The notes: generated by a model not told the origin, from the sequence alone. A DNA stretch of 64,000 nucleotides from Afifella pfennigii DSM 17143 (GCF_000688515.1 NZ_JHZK01000002.1:62001-126000), one strand, 5' to 3'. Shown: positions 16,452 to 25,400, numbered from the stretch's first letter. A program made the numbers and translations.

Positions 16452-18841
16452 GCCCGCCCCACCGCGCGGCCGCGATCGGGCGCGAGCCTGACGCCCGGAT
16501 TGCTCGAGCTGGCACCCGCCACCTTGCCGGGGCCTTCAACGGCGATACGGATCGTGCCGGAGACGTCGGCGCGGGCGGGCATGACGGCCGCGGCCTGGCT
16601 GCGGCCTTCGAGTGAGGATCGCTGGCGGAGCTTGCGCCGCAGGCGCCGACCCTCGACGCCCCCCGGCATCCGCCCGGACGGGTTGTTCTCGTTCGCCGGC
16701 GGCGAGGGCAAATTGTTGCCGCCGAGGCTCTCGTTGAGGCTCTTCATCGCGCCGGAGAAGGAGAAGCCGGAGACCGCCTCCTTGAGGCTGATGATCGCAC
16801 TCTTAACCCTCTCGATAACCTGCGCGACCTTCTCGAAGGCCTCGACGACGCTCGCCGGGATCATCTTGCTCCACGGAATGGGCTCGTCCCCGGAGAGGAT
16901 GCTGATGATGCTACGGACAACGCCGAGGAAGTCGTTGAGCGAGGCGACCACCCCGGCGAGGTCCTCACCGAACCGGCTGAACTCCTTGCCGAGGACGGAG
17001 CCGATCCCCTCGGTGCCCTCGCCGAAGAGCTTTTTCCAGTCGATACCGGTCTTGCCGAGCAAGGCGTCCAGATCGTCGAAGATGCCGCCAAGCGTCCGGA
17101 ACGTCGTGGCGAGCTCTTCCGCCGCCTTTCGGAAGCCGGAGAGGTCGACGTTCCTGCCGAACCCCTGCGCGAAGCGACCGACGGTTTCCACGGCAATCCG
17201 GGCGCGATCCATCGCGCCGGCGCCCACCGCCTTCAGCCGGTCGATCGCGACGCCCGCCCGCGAGCTCGCCCATTCCCAGGCGCGGCCGACGCCGTCGCGC
17301 ACGGCCGGTCCGTAGCGATTCACCACGTCATGCGCGAAGTCCTGGAAGCGCCGCTTCGTGCGGTCCCACATGCGCATGATGCGGGGTCCGTAGCGATCCC
17401 AATTCTTGGAGATGTAGATCGCGCCGGCGGCAAGGGCGCCGAGAAGGAGGCCGATCGGACCCAGCGCCACGGCCGCGAGCGAGGCGAGCGCGGAAAACCC
17501 TGCGGCCACGACGGGAAGCGCCAGGCCGAGCGCCCCGAGCGCGCCGGTCAGGAGGATCCCGCCGCCAGCTGCGACGAGCGCCTGGTCGACCCAGCCGCCC
17601 GTCGCATCGTTCAGCCGGTTGACGAGGGAAAGCACCATCATCAGGCCGGAGTTGACGTCCGGAAGCCAGGTCCCGAAGGCCATGCCGACCCGGCGCACCG
17701 CCTGCGTGCCGATCTCGCGCAGGATGACGAGTTGCCGGTTGATCCCCTGCATCTGCGTCTTGAAATCTTCGTCGATGATGCCGCCGGTCGCTGCCGCGAC
17801 TTCGGCCTTGATGCGCTTGTACTCCTCGATGTTCGCCAGCATCGGGATGAGGAAGTCGAGGACCTGCTGGTCCTGGAAGAGCTCGCCGAGCTTGCCGGCC
17901 GCGCCGATCGCCTCCAGCTGCTGGCGCACGAAGTCGAGCGCCTCGCCGCCTTCAAGGCCGCGCTTCTTTGCCGTCTCCATGTACTTGCCGATGGAATCGG
18001 CCGAGACGCCGGTTAGGACGCCGATCTTCTGGATCATCGCCTCAAGCGGGTTGATCCCCTTCGCTGCGGCGTCCTTCATCACCGCTTCGATGTCGACGCC
18101 CATATCCGCGAACTTCTTCTGCGTGACGGGTGCGAGCGCTTTCGAGAGGAAGTTCTGCAGGTTGTTCGCCGCCTGGCCCGGATCGCTCGTCCCCTTGCGG
18201 GCGATCTGCAGGAGGCTCGCGATCTGGTCGGAGGCCTCCCGGCCGACGATGCCGAACTTCTTCATCTGGCCGGTGAGCTGCGGGAAGTAGCGCGCCATAT
18301 CCTTCAGCTCGAAGGCGCCCTCCTTGCCGGCGACCACAAGGCCGGCAAGCGCGCCTTCCAGCCCGGCCTCGGGCACGTCGAGCGTGTTGACGAGCGCGGT
18401 GGCGACGCCCGCCATGTCGGAGAACTCGGCATTGGCGGCCGTCGCCGACTTGCCGACCGTGCCGATCACCTTGTCGACGATCTCGGCCGCGCGACCGCCG
18501 GCGGCGACCATCTGCCCGGCGCCATCGGCGATCGTGTCGGAGCTCTGCCCGATCTTGACCGCCAGCTCCTCGTACTGGCCTTGCGTCTGCCGGGCGAAGT
18601 CGAAGGCGGCCTCCCCCGTCAGATTCGCGGTACCGGCGATATCGAGGAGCTTCTGCTGGAAGGCGGCCGCTTCCTGGATCGGGCCGAGGAAGGAGATCGC
18701 GGCGATCGCCGTGCCGACGAAGCCGATCTGGCGCGCCGCGTTGCCGAGCGAGCGAAGATTGTTCCGGAGCCGGCGCAACGGTCCGGAGAGCCGGTCCCGC
18801 AACCGCACCAGGACATCGAGGGCCATCGATCGGGAGGACAT
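16448..18841 (-). CDS. Tail tape measure protein
   Basis: 797 residues. The TP901-type core is seen as DMARYFPQLTGQMKKFGIVG, LLQIARKGTSDPGQAANNL, and ARYFP-type helical repeats. A hydrophobic region at about 425-475 is followed by a helical tail. It sets tail length and is ejected before DNA. It directly follows the tail-chaperone frameshift gene: the shifted product ends at 18843 and this gene starts at 18841. Confidence 0.93.
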   Translation of the reverse strand: MSSRSMALDVLVRLRDRLSGPLRRLRNNLRSLGNAARQIGFVGTAIAAISFLGPIQEAAAFQQKLLDIAGTANLTGEAAFDFARQTQGQYEELAVKIGQSSDTIADGAGQMVAAGGRAAEIVDKVIGTVGKSATAANAEFSDMAGVATALVNTLDVPEAGLEGALAGLVVAGKEGAFELKDMARYFPQLTGQMKKFGIVGREASDQIASLLQIARKGTSDPGQAANNLQNFLSKALAPVTQKKFADMGVDIEAVMKDAAAKGINPLEAMIQKIGVLTGVSADSIGKYMETAKKRGLEGGEALDFVRQQLEAIGAAGKLGELFQDQQVLDFLIPMLANIEEYKRIKAEVAAATGGIIDEDFKTQMQGINRQLVILREIGTQAVRRVGMAFGTWLPDVNSGLMMVLSLVNRLNDATGGWVDQALVAAGGGILLTGALGALGLALPVVAAGFSALASLAAVALGPIGLLLGALAAGAIYISKNWDRYGPRIMRMWDRTKRRFQDFAHDVVNRYGPAVRDGVGRAWEWASSRAGVAIDRLKAVGAGAMDRARIAVETVGRFAQGFGRNVDLSGFRKAAEELATTFRTLGGIFDDLDALLGKTGIDWKKLFGEGTEGIGSVLGKEFSRFGEDLAGVVASLNDFLGVVRSIISILSGDEPIPWSKMIPASVVEAFEKVAQVIERVKSAIISLKEAVSGFSFSGAMKSLNESLGGNNLPSPPANENNPSGRMPGGVEGRRLRRKLRQRSSLEGRSQAAAVMPARADVSGTIRIAVEGPGKVAGASSSNPGVRLAPDRGRAVGRA

Positions 18842-18842
18842 G

Positions 18843-19456
18843 TCACTCCGCGTCCTTCATCAGCTCGCGGCCGGCCATCACGGCGTTCCACCAGAACAGG
18901 AGCCTCTCGGCGTCGAACCCTTCGAGTTCGTCGGCGGAGAAGCCGGTCGCCTCGGCTAGGACGCCGAGCTGCGCCTGCCAGTCCTGCGGCCACTCGCGAA
19001 AAAATTGTTGATCACCTGGCCGCCGGCCGCGATGTCCGCCCCGTCCAACCTGTCCCAGAGCGCGTTCATCACGGCCTGGTTGAGGCGGGTGGAGCGGGCG
19101 AAGGCGACGATCGACTGCATCTCCTCGCTCGCAGCCGCGATGGCGCGCTGGTCGGCGCCGGTGAGGCGGTGGAAGACGAGTTCGCCGAACTTCCTCTCCC
19201 GGATCCTGCCGTCCTTCTTGGTACGCAACTCGGTTGGATAGAGAAGCGGCAGCGTCACCGATCCGTCGACGTTGCGCCTGGCATGGGCGGGTAGCCGGTC
19301 GAGCGGATCGAGATCGGCATCCTCGTCGACGACCTCATCGTCCGTCTTGGCGAGCACGACCGGCGCATCTTCGTCGATCGGGGTCTCGGCAATGGTCTCT
19401 TCGTCGTCGTCGAGATCGACGGCAACGCGCGGGCCTGCAGCTTTGGTGTCGGGCAT
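18843..19456 (-). CDS. Tail assembly chaperone, predicted -1 frameshift fusion product
   Basis: Reading the minus strand in the gp41-like frame to TTT-TTC and slipping back one base gives REWPQDWQAQLGVLAEATGF and then a helical tail ending MAGRELMKDAE, terminating at the TGA complementary to 18843-18845, immediately before the tape measure start. The unshifted frame instead reads a short Arg/Ser tail. Long-tailed phages make a short chaperone and a frameshifted long form from this position (G/GT in lambda). The shifted tail has protein-like composition and fills the otherwise empty gap, which supports it. Confidence 0.7.
18956..19456 (-). CDS. Tail assembly chaperone, Mu gp41-like, unshifted form
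   Basis: 166 residues from the ATG complementary to 19454-19456 (MPDTKAAG), which has AGGCAGG upstream; an in-frame TTG five codons earlier is less likely. The N terminus is strongly acidic. The core has LPLLYPTELRTKKDGRIRERK, then FGELVFHRLTGADQRAIAA and LNQAVMNALWDRLDGADI, the gp41-type tail chaperone pattern. It helps load the tape measure during tail assembly. Its last residues after INNFF are the unshifted tail. Confidence 0.85.
   Translation of the reverse strand: MPDTKAAGPRVAVDLDDDEETIAETPIDEDAPVVLAKTDDEVVDEDADLDPLDRLPAHARRNVDGSVTLPLLYPTELRTKKDGRIRERKFGELVFHRLTGADQRAIAAASEEMQSIVAFARSTRLNQAVMNALWDRLDGADIAAGGQVINNFFASGRRTGRRSSAS
18998..19004 (-). promoter_or_regulatory. Slippery heptamer T TTT TTC for -1 frameshifting
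   Basis: On the minus strand the sequence TTTTTTC sits in frame as T-TTT-TTC, following AAC-AAT. This matches the X-XXY-YYZ rule for -1 slippage. It is at the end of the gp41-like gene where programmed frameshifting is conserved in tailed phages. Confidence 0.75.
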
Positions 19457-19502
19457 GGAACCTGCCTTCAAAAGGTTTTCGAAAGGGTGTTGGCGCGGAG
19501 CG

Positions 19503-19862
19503 TCAGCCGATGATTTCCTCCGGCGCGGACGCGGCCCAGGTGAGCTCGAACTGGCCGTCCTCGCCGCCGGTAATCTCCGGGCGTTCGGTCAGGAAAGCGT
19601 CGTTGAAGACGAAGGTCTGGCCGCTGTCGCAGACGACCTGCAGCTCTCCCTCGCCCGGATCCCAGAGAGTGCCCCAGCGCTGGCCGCGCTCGAAGTTGGA
19701 GGTCGCCTTGACCACGGAGGCGCGGAATTCCTGGGCGCGCCCTGTTTTGCGCCCGTAGGTGACGACGACGTTCTGGATCCCGCCGACGGTCACCTTTGCG
19801 CCCCTCTTCACCGGGATGTTGCGGCCGCGCCAGACGATGTCGATGAGCCCGAGGGTCTGCAT
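19503..19862 (-). CDS. Tail tube protein, Mu gpM-like
   Basis: 119 residues, the size of Mu gpM. Beta-rich, with LIDIVWRGRNIPVKRGAKV near the start, RAQEFRASVVKATSNF in the middle and GELQVVCDSGQTFVFNDAFL toward the end. It follows the sheath gene as in Mu and forms the inner tube of the contractile tail. Confidence 0.9.
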   Translation of the reverse strand: MQTLGLIDIVWRGRNIPVKRGAKVTVGGIQNVVVTYGRKTGRAQEFRASVVKATSNFERGQRWGTLWDPGEGELQVVCDSGQTFVFNDAFLTERPEITGGEDGQFELTWAASAPEEIIG

Positions 19863-19894
19863 GTCTCTCTCCTCTCAGATGGTTGCCGGCGCGC

Positions 19895-21388
19895 TCAGAC
19901 CTGGAATTCCAGGCTGCCGGCGAGCACCATCAAATTGCCGACGATCACCACCTGCTGGCGGCTTTCGAGGCGGTTCTTGTCGTCCTCGGAACGGGCGAAC
20001 TGGCTCTCCTTGACGGTCCGCTCGACGTTCTCGATCCACGCCCTGTTGCCGTAGAGCCGGCAGCGGGCCGCCCAGGAGGCATGCATGCGCCGCGGCGTGA
20101 CGACCGAGTTGCCGGCATCCTCGTCGCTCTCGTCCGTGCGACCGACGAAGGCCGCCGAATCCTCGTCGTCGAGGAGCTTCGCCCGCGGGTAGAGAAGCGA
20201 GACGTAGACGGACCAGTCGTAGCGGATCCGGCTCATCGTCGCCGGCACCATGATGTCGAGCCAGGCGCGATCGGCAACCCCGAGGTTCGATTCCTTGTAG
20301 GTTGTGACCATGCGGGAGACGACGGTGGTGCCGTCGCTCAGATGGTCGAAGGTCGCGACGCCCTTCCTGAGGAGGAGCTCCTGCTCGGTCTCGGTGAACT
20401 GGTCGACCGGGTCGGGGCCTTCGAAGCCGTTGAGCGCGAGAGAGCGCAGCTGCCGGGCCGGGTCGTTCGTCAGGTGGACGGCGGCAAGGCCGCAGCACAC
20501 CGCCGACAGGATCCAGGAGCTCGACTTCGGCTTGCTGAGGCCGGCGCAGGTGAGGAAGGGCGAGTTGGTGAGCTCACCCCAGGTGCCGAGCTCGCCGAAG
20601 GTGCCGCGCTTGCCGACGAAGCCATGCGCGTCGAGCTTGGACATCGCCTGGTAGCGCCGCGCGAGATCGACGGCGAAGGCCGCCATGTTGGTCGCGTCGT
20701 TCCACGGATGCTGGATATGGGTAAACCAGTCATTCTCGATCACGTCGAGCGCGTCCTGCAGATCCGGGTTGCCGCTGCCGCCGGACATGGGCGTCACCGT
20801 CACCGTAAGCCCGGAAGGCAGGGGCTGCGCGGCGACATCGACGCGAAGATCGATATCGTTGCCGACCTCGCCGCCGTGGCGACACGTGACCGTCACCACC
20901 TCGTCCGCCGCCGCGGCCGTCACCGTCAGGCCGGTCTCGGCCATGATCGCGGCGGCAAGCTTCGTCGCCATCTGGGCGAGCGTGTCCGTCGCGGCCGCCG
21001 TGAACCGAACCTGCTTGCCGGCGACGCGGAAGCGCAGCACCACCGCGGCAGAGACCGCGCCCGCAAAGGCGAAGGTACCGCTCGCCTTGACCGCGGCATC
21101 CGCGTCCGCAAGCGCCTGGACGTAAAGCGGGCTCGTCTTGTTGATCTTGCGGAACGCCGCGACCTGTTCCGCGCCGATCGAGCCTTCGCCGAAGAGCGCG
21201 ATCGCCTGCTCGGGCCGCACCACCTCCACCACCTGGCCGGGCGCGAGCGTGCCCGTCGCGAGCTTCTGCCCGACGATGTGGGCGCGCACCGGATACGGGA
21301 AGATGCCCGCATTGCGGTAGTTCGGCGTGACTTCGAGATAGTTGCCCGGCTCGAGCCAGTCGTAAGGGATCTCGTCGAACGTGAACAT
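19895..21388 (-). CDS. Tail sheath protein, Mu gpL-like
   Basis: 497 residues. It begins FDEIPYDWLEPGNYLEV and continues PNYRNAGIFPYPVRAHIVGQ, the usual start of gpL sheath proteins. Later blocks include GGSGNPDLQDALDVIENDWFTHI and the C-terminal VYVSLLYPRAKLLDDED. It forms the contractile sheath around the tail tube. It lies directly behind the DUF2635 gene with no gap. Confidence 0.95.
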   Translation of the reverse strand: MFTFDEIPYDWLEPGNYLEVTPNYRNAGIFPYPVRAHIVGQKLATGTLAPGQVVEVVRPEQAIALFGEGSIGAEQVAAFRKINKTSPLYVQALADADAAVKASGTFAFAGAVSAAVVLRFRVAGKQVRFTAAATDTLAQMATKLAAAIMAETGLTVTAAAADEVVTVTCRHGGEVGNDIDLRVDVAAQPLPSGLTVTVTPMSGGSGNPDLQDALDVIENDWFTHIQHPWNDATNMAAFAVDLARRYQAMSKLDAHGFVGKRGTFGELGTWGELTNSPFLTCAGLSKPKSSSWILSAVCCGLAAVHLTNDPARQLRSLALNGFEGPDPVDQFTETEQELLLRKGVATFDHLSDGTTVVSRMVTTYKESNLGVADRAWLDIMVPATMSRIRYDWSVYVSLLYPRAKLLDDEDSAAFVGRTDESDEDAGNSVVTPRRMHASWAARCRLYGNRAWIENVERTVKESQFARSEDDKNRLESRQQVVIVGNLMVLAGSLEFQV

Positions 21389-21682
21389 CTAGCTCTCCTT
21401 GCGGGCGCGGGCGCCCTTCTTGGTCTCGGCCGGCGGAGCGACCTCGGTCTCGGCGACGGCCTCCGGCTCGTTCGCCGGCTGCTCGCTCGCAGGGGTCGCC
21501 TTCGCTTTCGGGTCGACGAGGTCGCCGTCTCTCAGGCGACGGCGGTAGTAGCTGGTGGAGGGCACCGCGCGCGGGGCCGGCCTGCCCTTGCCGTCGGTCG
21601 GCCAGGGCGTTCCGTCTTCCATCGGCACGGAGCGGCCGCGGGCGGGGACGAGCTTCTTCTCCTCAGGCACCTTCGCCTCCAA
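21389..21682 (-). CDS. DUF2635 protein, Mu gp38-like
   Basis: 97 residues; the DUF2635 core is KKLVPARGRSVPMEDGTPWP followed by VPSTSYYRRRLRDGDLVD. The C-terminal third is a Pro/Glu/Ala-rich linker ending in KKGARARKES. Function is unknown; in Mu-like phages this gene always precedes the sheath gene. Confidence 0.88.
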   Translation of the reverse strand: MEAKVPEEKKLVPARGRSVPMEDGTPWPTDGKGRPAPRAVPSTSYYRRRLRDGDLVDPKAKATPASEQPANEPEAVAETEVAPPAETKKGARARKES

Positions 21683-22259
21683 GCTGGATTTCCTGGGGCG
21701 CTGCGGGCCCCTCTTCGGGATCGGCGGAATCGGCGATGAGCCACGTCGCCCCGATCGAGACGAGATCGTCCGCCGCGACGAGACGGAAGGCGGCGGGGCT
21801 CGATGAGAAGGCGACCTCGAAGTCCACCTGGTTGACGACGGTCGCGTCGTCTCCCCAGCCTTCGGCGTAGACCGCCTCGACCGAGGTCACGCTCACATCG
21901 CCGACCTCCTCGATCGCCGCGCCCTGCAGGAGCGCGACGGCGACATCCGTCATGGCGTCGAGGCCGATCTCATGGGCATCGCCGGAAAATCGCGTGCAAA
22001 GGTCCCGGCTCGCCTTGACGACCAGGATCAGGCGCCAGCGCATCTTCGCCTGCAGCTGCCTTCCGGAATTGGCGTCGGGCTTGATGCCGAGGAAGGCGAG
22101 GCCGAGGAAGGGCGGCTGGCGCAGCACCCGTTCGAACTCCTTCACGGTCAGCACCGCAGGGATGCGCTCCAGCGAAAAGTCCTTCTGCGGAAAGGCAAGG
22201 CGCAACCGCGCCGCCAGAAGCGGCTCGATCGTGCGGATCGGGCTTGCGGCGAGATCCAT
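21663..22259 (-). CDS. Mu gp37-like protein (DUF1834)
   Basis: 198 residues from the ATG complementary to 22257-22259 (MDLAASPIRTIEPLLAARL). The pattern VLTVKEFERVLRQPPFLGLAF, then MRWRLILVVKASRD and GDVSVTSVEAVYAEGWGD, is that of DUF1834/gp37, a tail completion component of Mu-like phages. It overlaps the gp36-like gene by one base and runs 20 bases into the DUF2635 gene. Confidence 0.87.
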   Translation of the reverse strand: MDLAASPIRTIEPLLAARLRLAFPQKDFSLERIPAVLTVKEFERVLRQPPFLGLAFLGIKPDANSGRQLQAKMRWRLILVVKASRDLCTRFSGDAHEIGLDAMTDVAVALLQGAAIEEVGDVSVTSVEAVYAEGWGDDATVVNQVDFEVAFSSSPAAFRLVAADDLVSIGATWLIADSADPEEGPAAPQEIQLGGEGA

Positions 22260-22690
22260 CACCAACCCCTCAGATTGTCGTCGGAGAAAGGACGGCCGCG
22301 GTCGCTCGTGCGTGCACCGCCGGCGCCGCCGCTGCCGACACCGGCCGCCGGCGCATCGATGGTGACGGCACCGCCGGCGAGCGCCTGCAGCCACTCGATC
22401 ACTTCCTTGCGGGCAAGGCGCATCTGCTCGGTCGGCTCGGTGCGTTCGCCCTGCGCCAGGTCGTAGCGGGCGAGAACGCAGTTCGCGCGAACCACGCTCT
22501 CGGGGGGCTGGGCGACCGGCACGACGTAGCGCTTGCGCAGATAGTCGTCGATGAGGGCGGCGCCGTCCGCGAGGGCGACACCGATCTTCGCCTCGTCCAC
22601 CGTCTCGGCCGTGCGATCATCGGGCTTGGAGAGCCGGATCATCTCCAGCTCGCCGAAGCGCTCGATCATGTTGGCGACACTGGCGTACAC
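22259..22690 (-). CDS. Mu gp36-like protein (DUF1320)
   Basis: 143 residues. YASVANMIERFGELEMIRLS at the start, GAALIDDYLRKRYVVPV in the middle, and NCVLARYDLA then RKEVIEWLQALAGGAVTID are the hallmarks of DUF1320, a head-tail connector family. The C terminus is Gly-rich and ends SDDNLRGW. Confidence 0.9.
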   Translation of the reverse strand: MYASVANMIERFGELEMIRLSKPDDRTAETVDEAKIGVALADGAALIDDYLRKRYVVPVAQPPESVVRANCVLARYDLAQGERTEPTEQMRLARKEVIEWLQALAGGAVTIDAPAAGVGSGGAGGARTSDRGRPFSDDNLRGW

Positions 22691-22898
22691 GGTAGCTCCT
22701 CTTCAAATGGTGCGGGCCGGCGAGCTGAGCTCCTACCTTCGATGGTCCCCCAACGGGTGCTGGGTGCCTTGCGAGCAGTACCAGACCGGCCCGGTATTTT
22801 TGCCGCTGTTCCCGATGGCCCCTTTCGGGCTCCAGCCCATCGACGGGCTTCGGGGCAAGGGCCGTAGCCTTCCCCTCGCGGCGCTCCCTGCGGAATCC
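22691..22898 (-). other. Unusual 208-base gap between gp35-like and gp36-like genes
   Basis: One of the few real gaps in the late operon. It is GC-rich with several self-complementary stretches on the minus strand (for example CGATGG near 22838 with CCATCG near 22811). A 35-codon frame fills part of it: 22733-22840, starting MGWSPKGAIGNSG and ending HPLGDHRR. It lacks a clear ribosome binding site. Either a tiny gene or a structured RNA element could be present. Confidence 0.3.
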
Positions 22899-23453
22899 TC
22901 AGCCTGCGGCTTGTCCCTTCTCGTCTTGCATGGCTGCCTCGATCTCCTCCACGGAGGGTTTGAAGCCGAGCTTCTTCTCCAGGACGGCGACCTTCGGCCG
23001 GCCTTCGCGCGTCCTCTCGTCGTCGCCGATCTCGCCGAGCACACCGCGGATCGCCGCGACACGGTCGGTTTCGGGTGAGGTGGTGCCGCCTTCGCCGGTG
23101 TCCGCCGGGGCCGGGCCGGCATCGGGGCCCGTTCCACTGCCGGGCGTCCCATCGAGATGAGGCTCGCTCGGGCCCGCACCGTTGTCGCTCACCTGGTCCG
23201 CCGCGTCGGCGCCGGGTGCAACTGCAAGCGCTGCTGCGGTGCCGCCGGGATCTCCGGCGGCGGCCGCGTTGCGCGCCTCCGTGGCTGCCGCATCGGCCCC
23301 GTCGACCATCCGCACCTCGAATTCCGGATCGGCCCGGAGGATGACGAGCTCTTCCTCGGTGAAGTGATCGGCCTCGTAGACTTTCCTGGCCGGATGTTCC
23401 CGGCCCAGGCGCCGGAAGCCCGGCGTCCTGCAGAAGACTTCGATCTTGCCCAT
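22899..23453 (-). CDS. HI1506-related protein, Mu gp35-like
   Basis: 184 residues. The first 55 or so (EVFCRTPGFRRLGREHPARK, then FTEEELVILRADPEFEVR) match the HI1506/Mu gp35 domain. A long Ala/Gly/Pro/Asp-rich linker follows, then a small C-terminal domain (VAAIRGVLGEIGDDERTREG, then PKVAVLEKKLGFKPSVEEIE) resembling a DNA- or peptide-binding helical module. It lies between the major capsid and gp36-like genes and is probably a minor head or connector protein. Confidence 0.8.
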   Translation of the reverse strand: MGKIEVFCRTPGFRRLGREHPARKVYEADHFTEEELVILRADPEFEVRMVDGADAAATEARNAAAAGDPGGTAAALAVAPGADAADQVSDNGAGPSEPHLDGTPGSGTGPDAGPAPADTGEGGTTSPETDRVAAIRGVLGEIGDDERTREGRPKVAVLEKKLGFKPSVEEIEAAMQDEKGQAAG

Positions 23454-23522
23454 CTCGCGTCCTTGCGATGTTGTCCGGAACGGGCTGGCGGCCGAAGTCG
23501 CCAGCCCTCCTCAGGCCGCCGG

Positions 23523-24416
23523 TCAGGCGAGGTGCGGGATGACGACCACCTCGGCGGTCTTCGCCCAGATGTTCGTGTCGCCGCCGTTGATGAGGGCCGC
23601 CTCGACCACCTGCCGCGCCTTGGTTTCGAGGCTCGGCGGGACGATCAGCTTGGTCGGGCGGATCGCGATGACGGACCCATCGCGGCGGCGGATCGATCCC
23701 ATCGCGGCGCGGGCAGCGGCATAGTTCTCGGAGGTGAGTTCGGCCTTCGACATGAAGGCGAGCTGCCAGAGGCCGAAGCCGGCATTGCAGCGGCCGTCGA
23801 CGCCCCAGACGAACTTGCCCCGATAGAAGACGTTCTCGTCGGTCTCCTTGTCCATCTGCACGAGCTGGAAGAGCTTGCGCGACTGGAAGACCATCGGCTT
23901 CATCACCTGGGTGTCGTCGACGAGATACCAGGCCGCGTTGCCGCCCGCCTGATAGTTGGAGACCGAGGTGACGCCGCCGTTCTCGTCGAAGCCCGGATGG
24001 TCCGTGTCGAAGAAGTTCTGGCCGTCGTAGCACTTCGTCGTGGCGCCGGCCTTCAGCAGCGGAAAGACGAGCTGATCGGGGAACTGCGCTGCGGACTGGC
24101 CGAGCTGCGCAGCCACCGGCGTGAAGAGGCCGATCTGGTCGTCCTCGATCTGCGAGCGCTTGATGCCGACCGTGCCTTCGAACTCGCGATTGCGGATCTG
24201 GTAGGTCTGCGCCGAGAGGTCGTGGACGACGCGGTCGCCGATCCATTCCCGGATGCCCGGCATGTCGTCCATGCGCGGATACTCGTTCATGGCGGTGACC
24301 GAGTTTACCGTCATGGCGACCTGGCCATAGAACGTCGTGGTCGATGCCAGACGCTCGTTGAAGGCCGTCGAGAGGCCCGTATAGATGCTGCGGAGCGTCG
24401 AGGCGTTGATATCCAT
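23523..24416 (-). CDS. Major capsid protein, Mu gpT-like
   Basis: 297 residues from the ATG complementary to 24414-24416 (MDINASTLRSIYTGLSTAFN). It shows the Mu gpT pattern: EYPRMDDMPGIREWIGDRVV, then FEGTVGIKRSQIEDDQIG, CYDGQNFFDTDHPGF and a C-terminal RPTKLIVPPSLETKARQV. It builds the icosahedral head together with the protease/scaffold gene just upstream. Confidence 0.95.
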   Translation of the reverse strand: MDINASTLRSIYTGLSTAFNERLASTTTFYGQVAMTVNSVTAMNEYPRMDDMPGIREWIGDRVVHDLSAQTYQIRNREFEGTVGIKRSQIEDDQIGLFTPVAAQLGQSAAQFPDQLVFPLLKAGATTKCYDGQNFFDTDHPGFDENGGVTSVSNYQAGGNAAWYLVDDTQVMKPMVFQSRKLFQLVQMDKETDENVFYRGKFVWGVDGRCNAGFGLWQLAFMSKAELTSENYAAARAAMGSIRRRDGSVIAIRPTKLIVPPSLETKARQVVEAALINGGDTNIWAKTAEVVVIPHLA

Positions 24417-24429
24417 TTTGCGGATCCCC

Positions 24430-24819
24430 TTAGAAGCGCACCCAGACGCCGTCCGCGTCGATGCCGTCGATGGTGCCGGCGGCGAGTTCTCCGCCAGCGT
24501 TCGTGAGCTGGAGCGTCTCGTCGTCGGCCGCGTAGACCGTCTTGCCGATGTCGTCGGCGCCGGCGTCCGTGACCGGGAACAGGAAGACGCCGCGGAGCGC
24601 GCGCACGATCTGGTCGCCGGCCGCACCGTCCCGGTTGTCGATCCGCTCCTCGGCGAGACCGACCACGGCGACGGCGTCTTCGTCGTCCGGCAGCACCGTC
24701 TCCAGGGTCGCGGTGACGGCGACGATCGTCCGCCCGAAGTGACGGATGTTGGCGCCAGCCGGGTAGCCGTAGGAATCGCCCGTGCGGGACGGGCGTTCGA
24801 GGTCCTTCGTCGCGGCCAT
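24430..24819 (-). CDS. Small phage head protein, possible capsid decoration protein
   Basis: 129 residues between the protease/scaffold gene and the major capsid gene, overlapping the former by one base. Beta-rich, with VFLFPVTDAGADDIGKTVYA and a C-terminal GTIDGIDADGVWVRF. Position, size and composition resemble capsid cement/decoration proteins (DUF2190-like), but I do not see a decisive motif. Confidence 0.55.
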   Translation of the reverse strand: MAATKDLERPSRTGDSYGYPAGANIRHFGRTIVAVTATLETVLPDDEDAVAVVGLAEERIDNRDGAAGDQIVRALRGVFLFPVTDAGADDIGKTVYAADDETLQLTNAGGELAAGTIDGIDADGVWVRF

Positions 24820-25400
24820 CAGACAGCGCTCCTTTCAAGCTTCTTGGAGGTCTCGGCGAAGGCCTTGGGATCGAGGCCCATTAGCGAGCAGACGGCCTCG
24901 TCGTCGGGCGAGAGGGTGGACCCGTCGCCCTCGCCGGAGGGCTTGTAGTCGCGCAGCGAGCGAGCATTGAGGGCGGGCATCGCCTTCAGCTCGGTCTCGA
25001 CCTCCCCCGGCTCCTTCATGTGCCGGGCAATCATGTGGTCGCGCAGCGCCGGGACGAGCTTGCCCGCCTCGATGGCGCCGTCGATCGCCGCCTCGGCATC
25101 CTTGCGGGCGGTGGCCGCCGTGACCTGGGTGAGCTGCGTGTTGAGGCTCTTCACCTGCTCGCGCAGCTCCTTGACCTCGCTTTCGTCTTCGCCGGAGGCC
25201 GAGGAGGACACCCTCGCCTGCAGGGCGATGACGAGATCGTTCTCGCTGGCGTCCTTTGCGGCGCCGGAGATCTCCGAAAGACGCGCCATGAGCGCGGTGT
25301 GGCTGGTCGATGCCGCATGCGCGGCCGTGGCGGCCTTAAGGATCGCGTCCTTGTCCGCGTCTTCGGGAAGGCCGAGCGCCTCCCGGAGCTCCTTTTCCAT
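24819..25400 (-). CDS. Predicted internal-start scaffold protein, Mu gpZ-like
   Basis: An in-frame ATG at 25400 (MEKELREALGLPEDADKDAI) is preceded, five bases upstream, by GAGGAAA (complement of 25406-25412), a good ribosome binding site inside the protease gene. It would give a 193-residue purely helical protein. In Mu the scaffold Z is made from an internal start in gene I, so the same arrangement is expected here. Confidence 0.6.
   Translation of the reverse strand: MEKELREALGLPEDADKDAILKAATAAHAASTSHTALMARLSEISGAAKDASENDLVIALQARVSSSASGEDESEVKELREQVKSLNTQLTQVTAATARKDAEAAIDGAIEAGKLVPALRDHMIARHMKEPGEVETELKAMPALNARSLRDYKPSGEGDGSTLSPDDEAVCSLMGLDPKAFAETSKKLERSAV

Noticed and set aside
19883-21739. 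618-codon plus-strand open frame antisense to the sheath gene.
   Set aside because: The sheath protein on the minus strand is unambiguous; the antisense product is Arg/Asp/His-biased with no domain.
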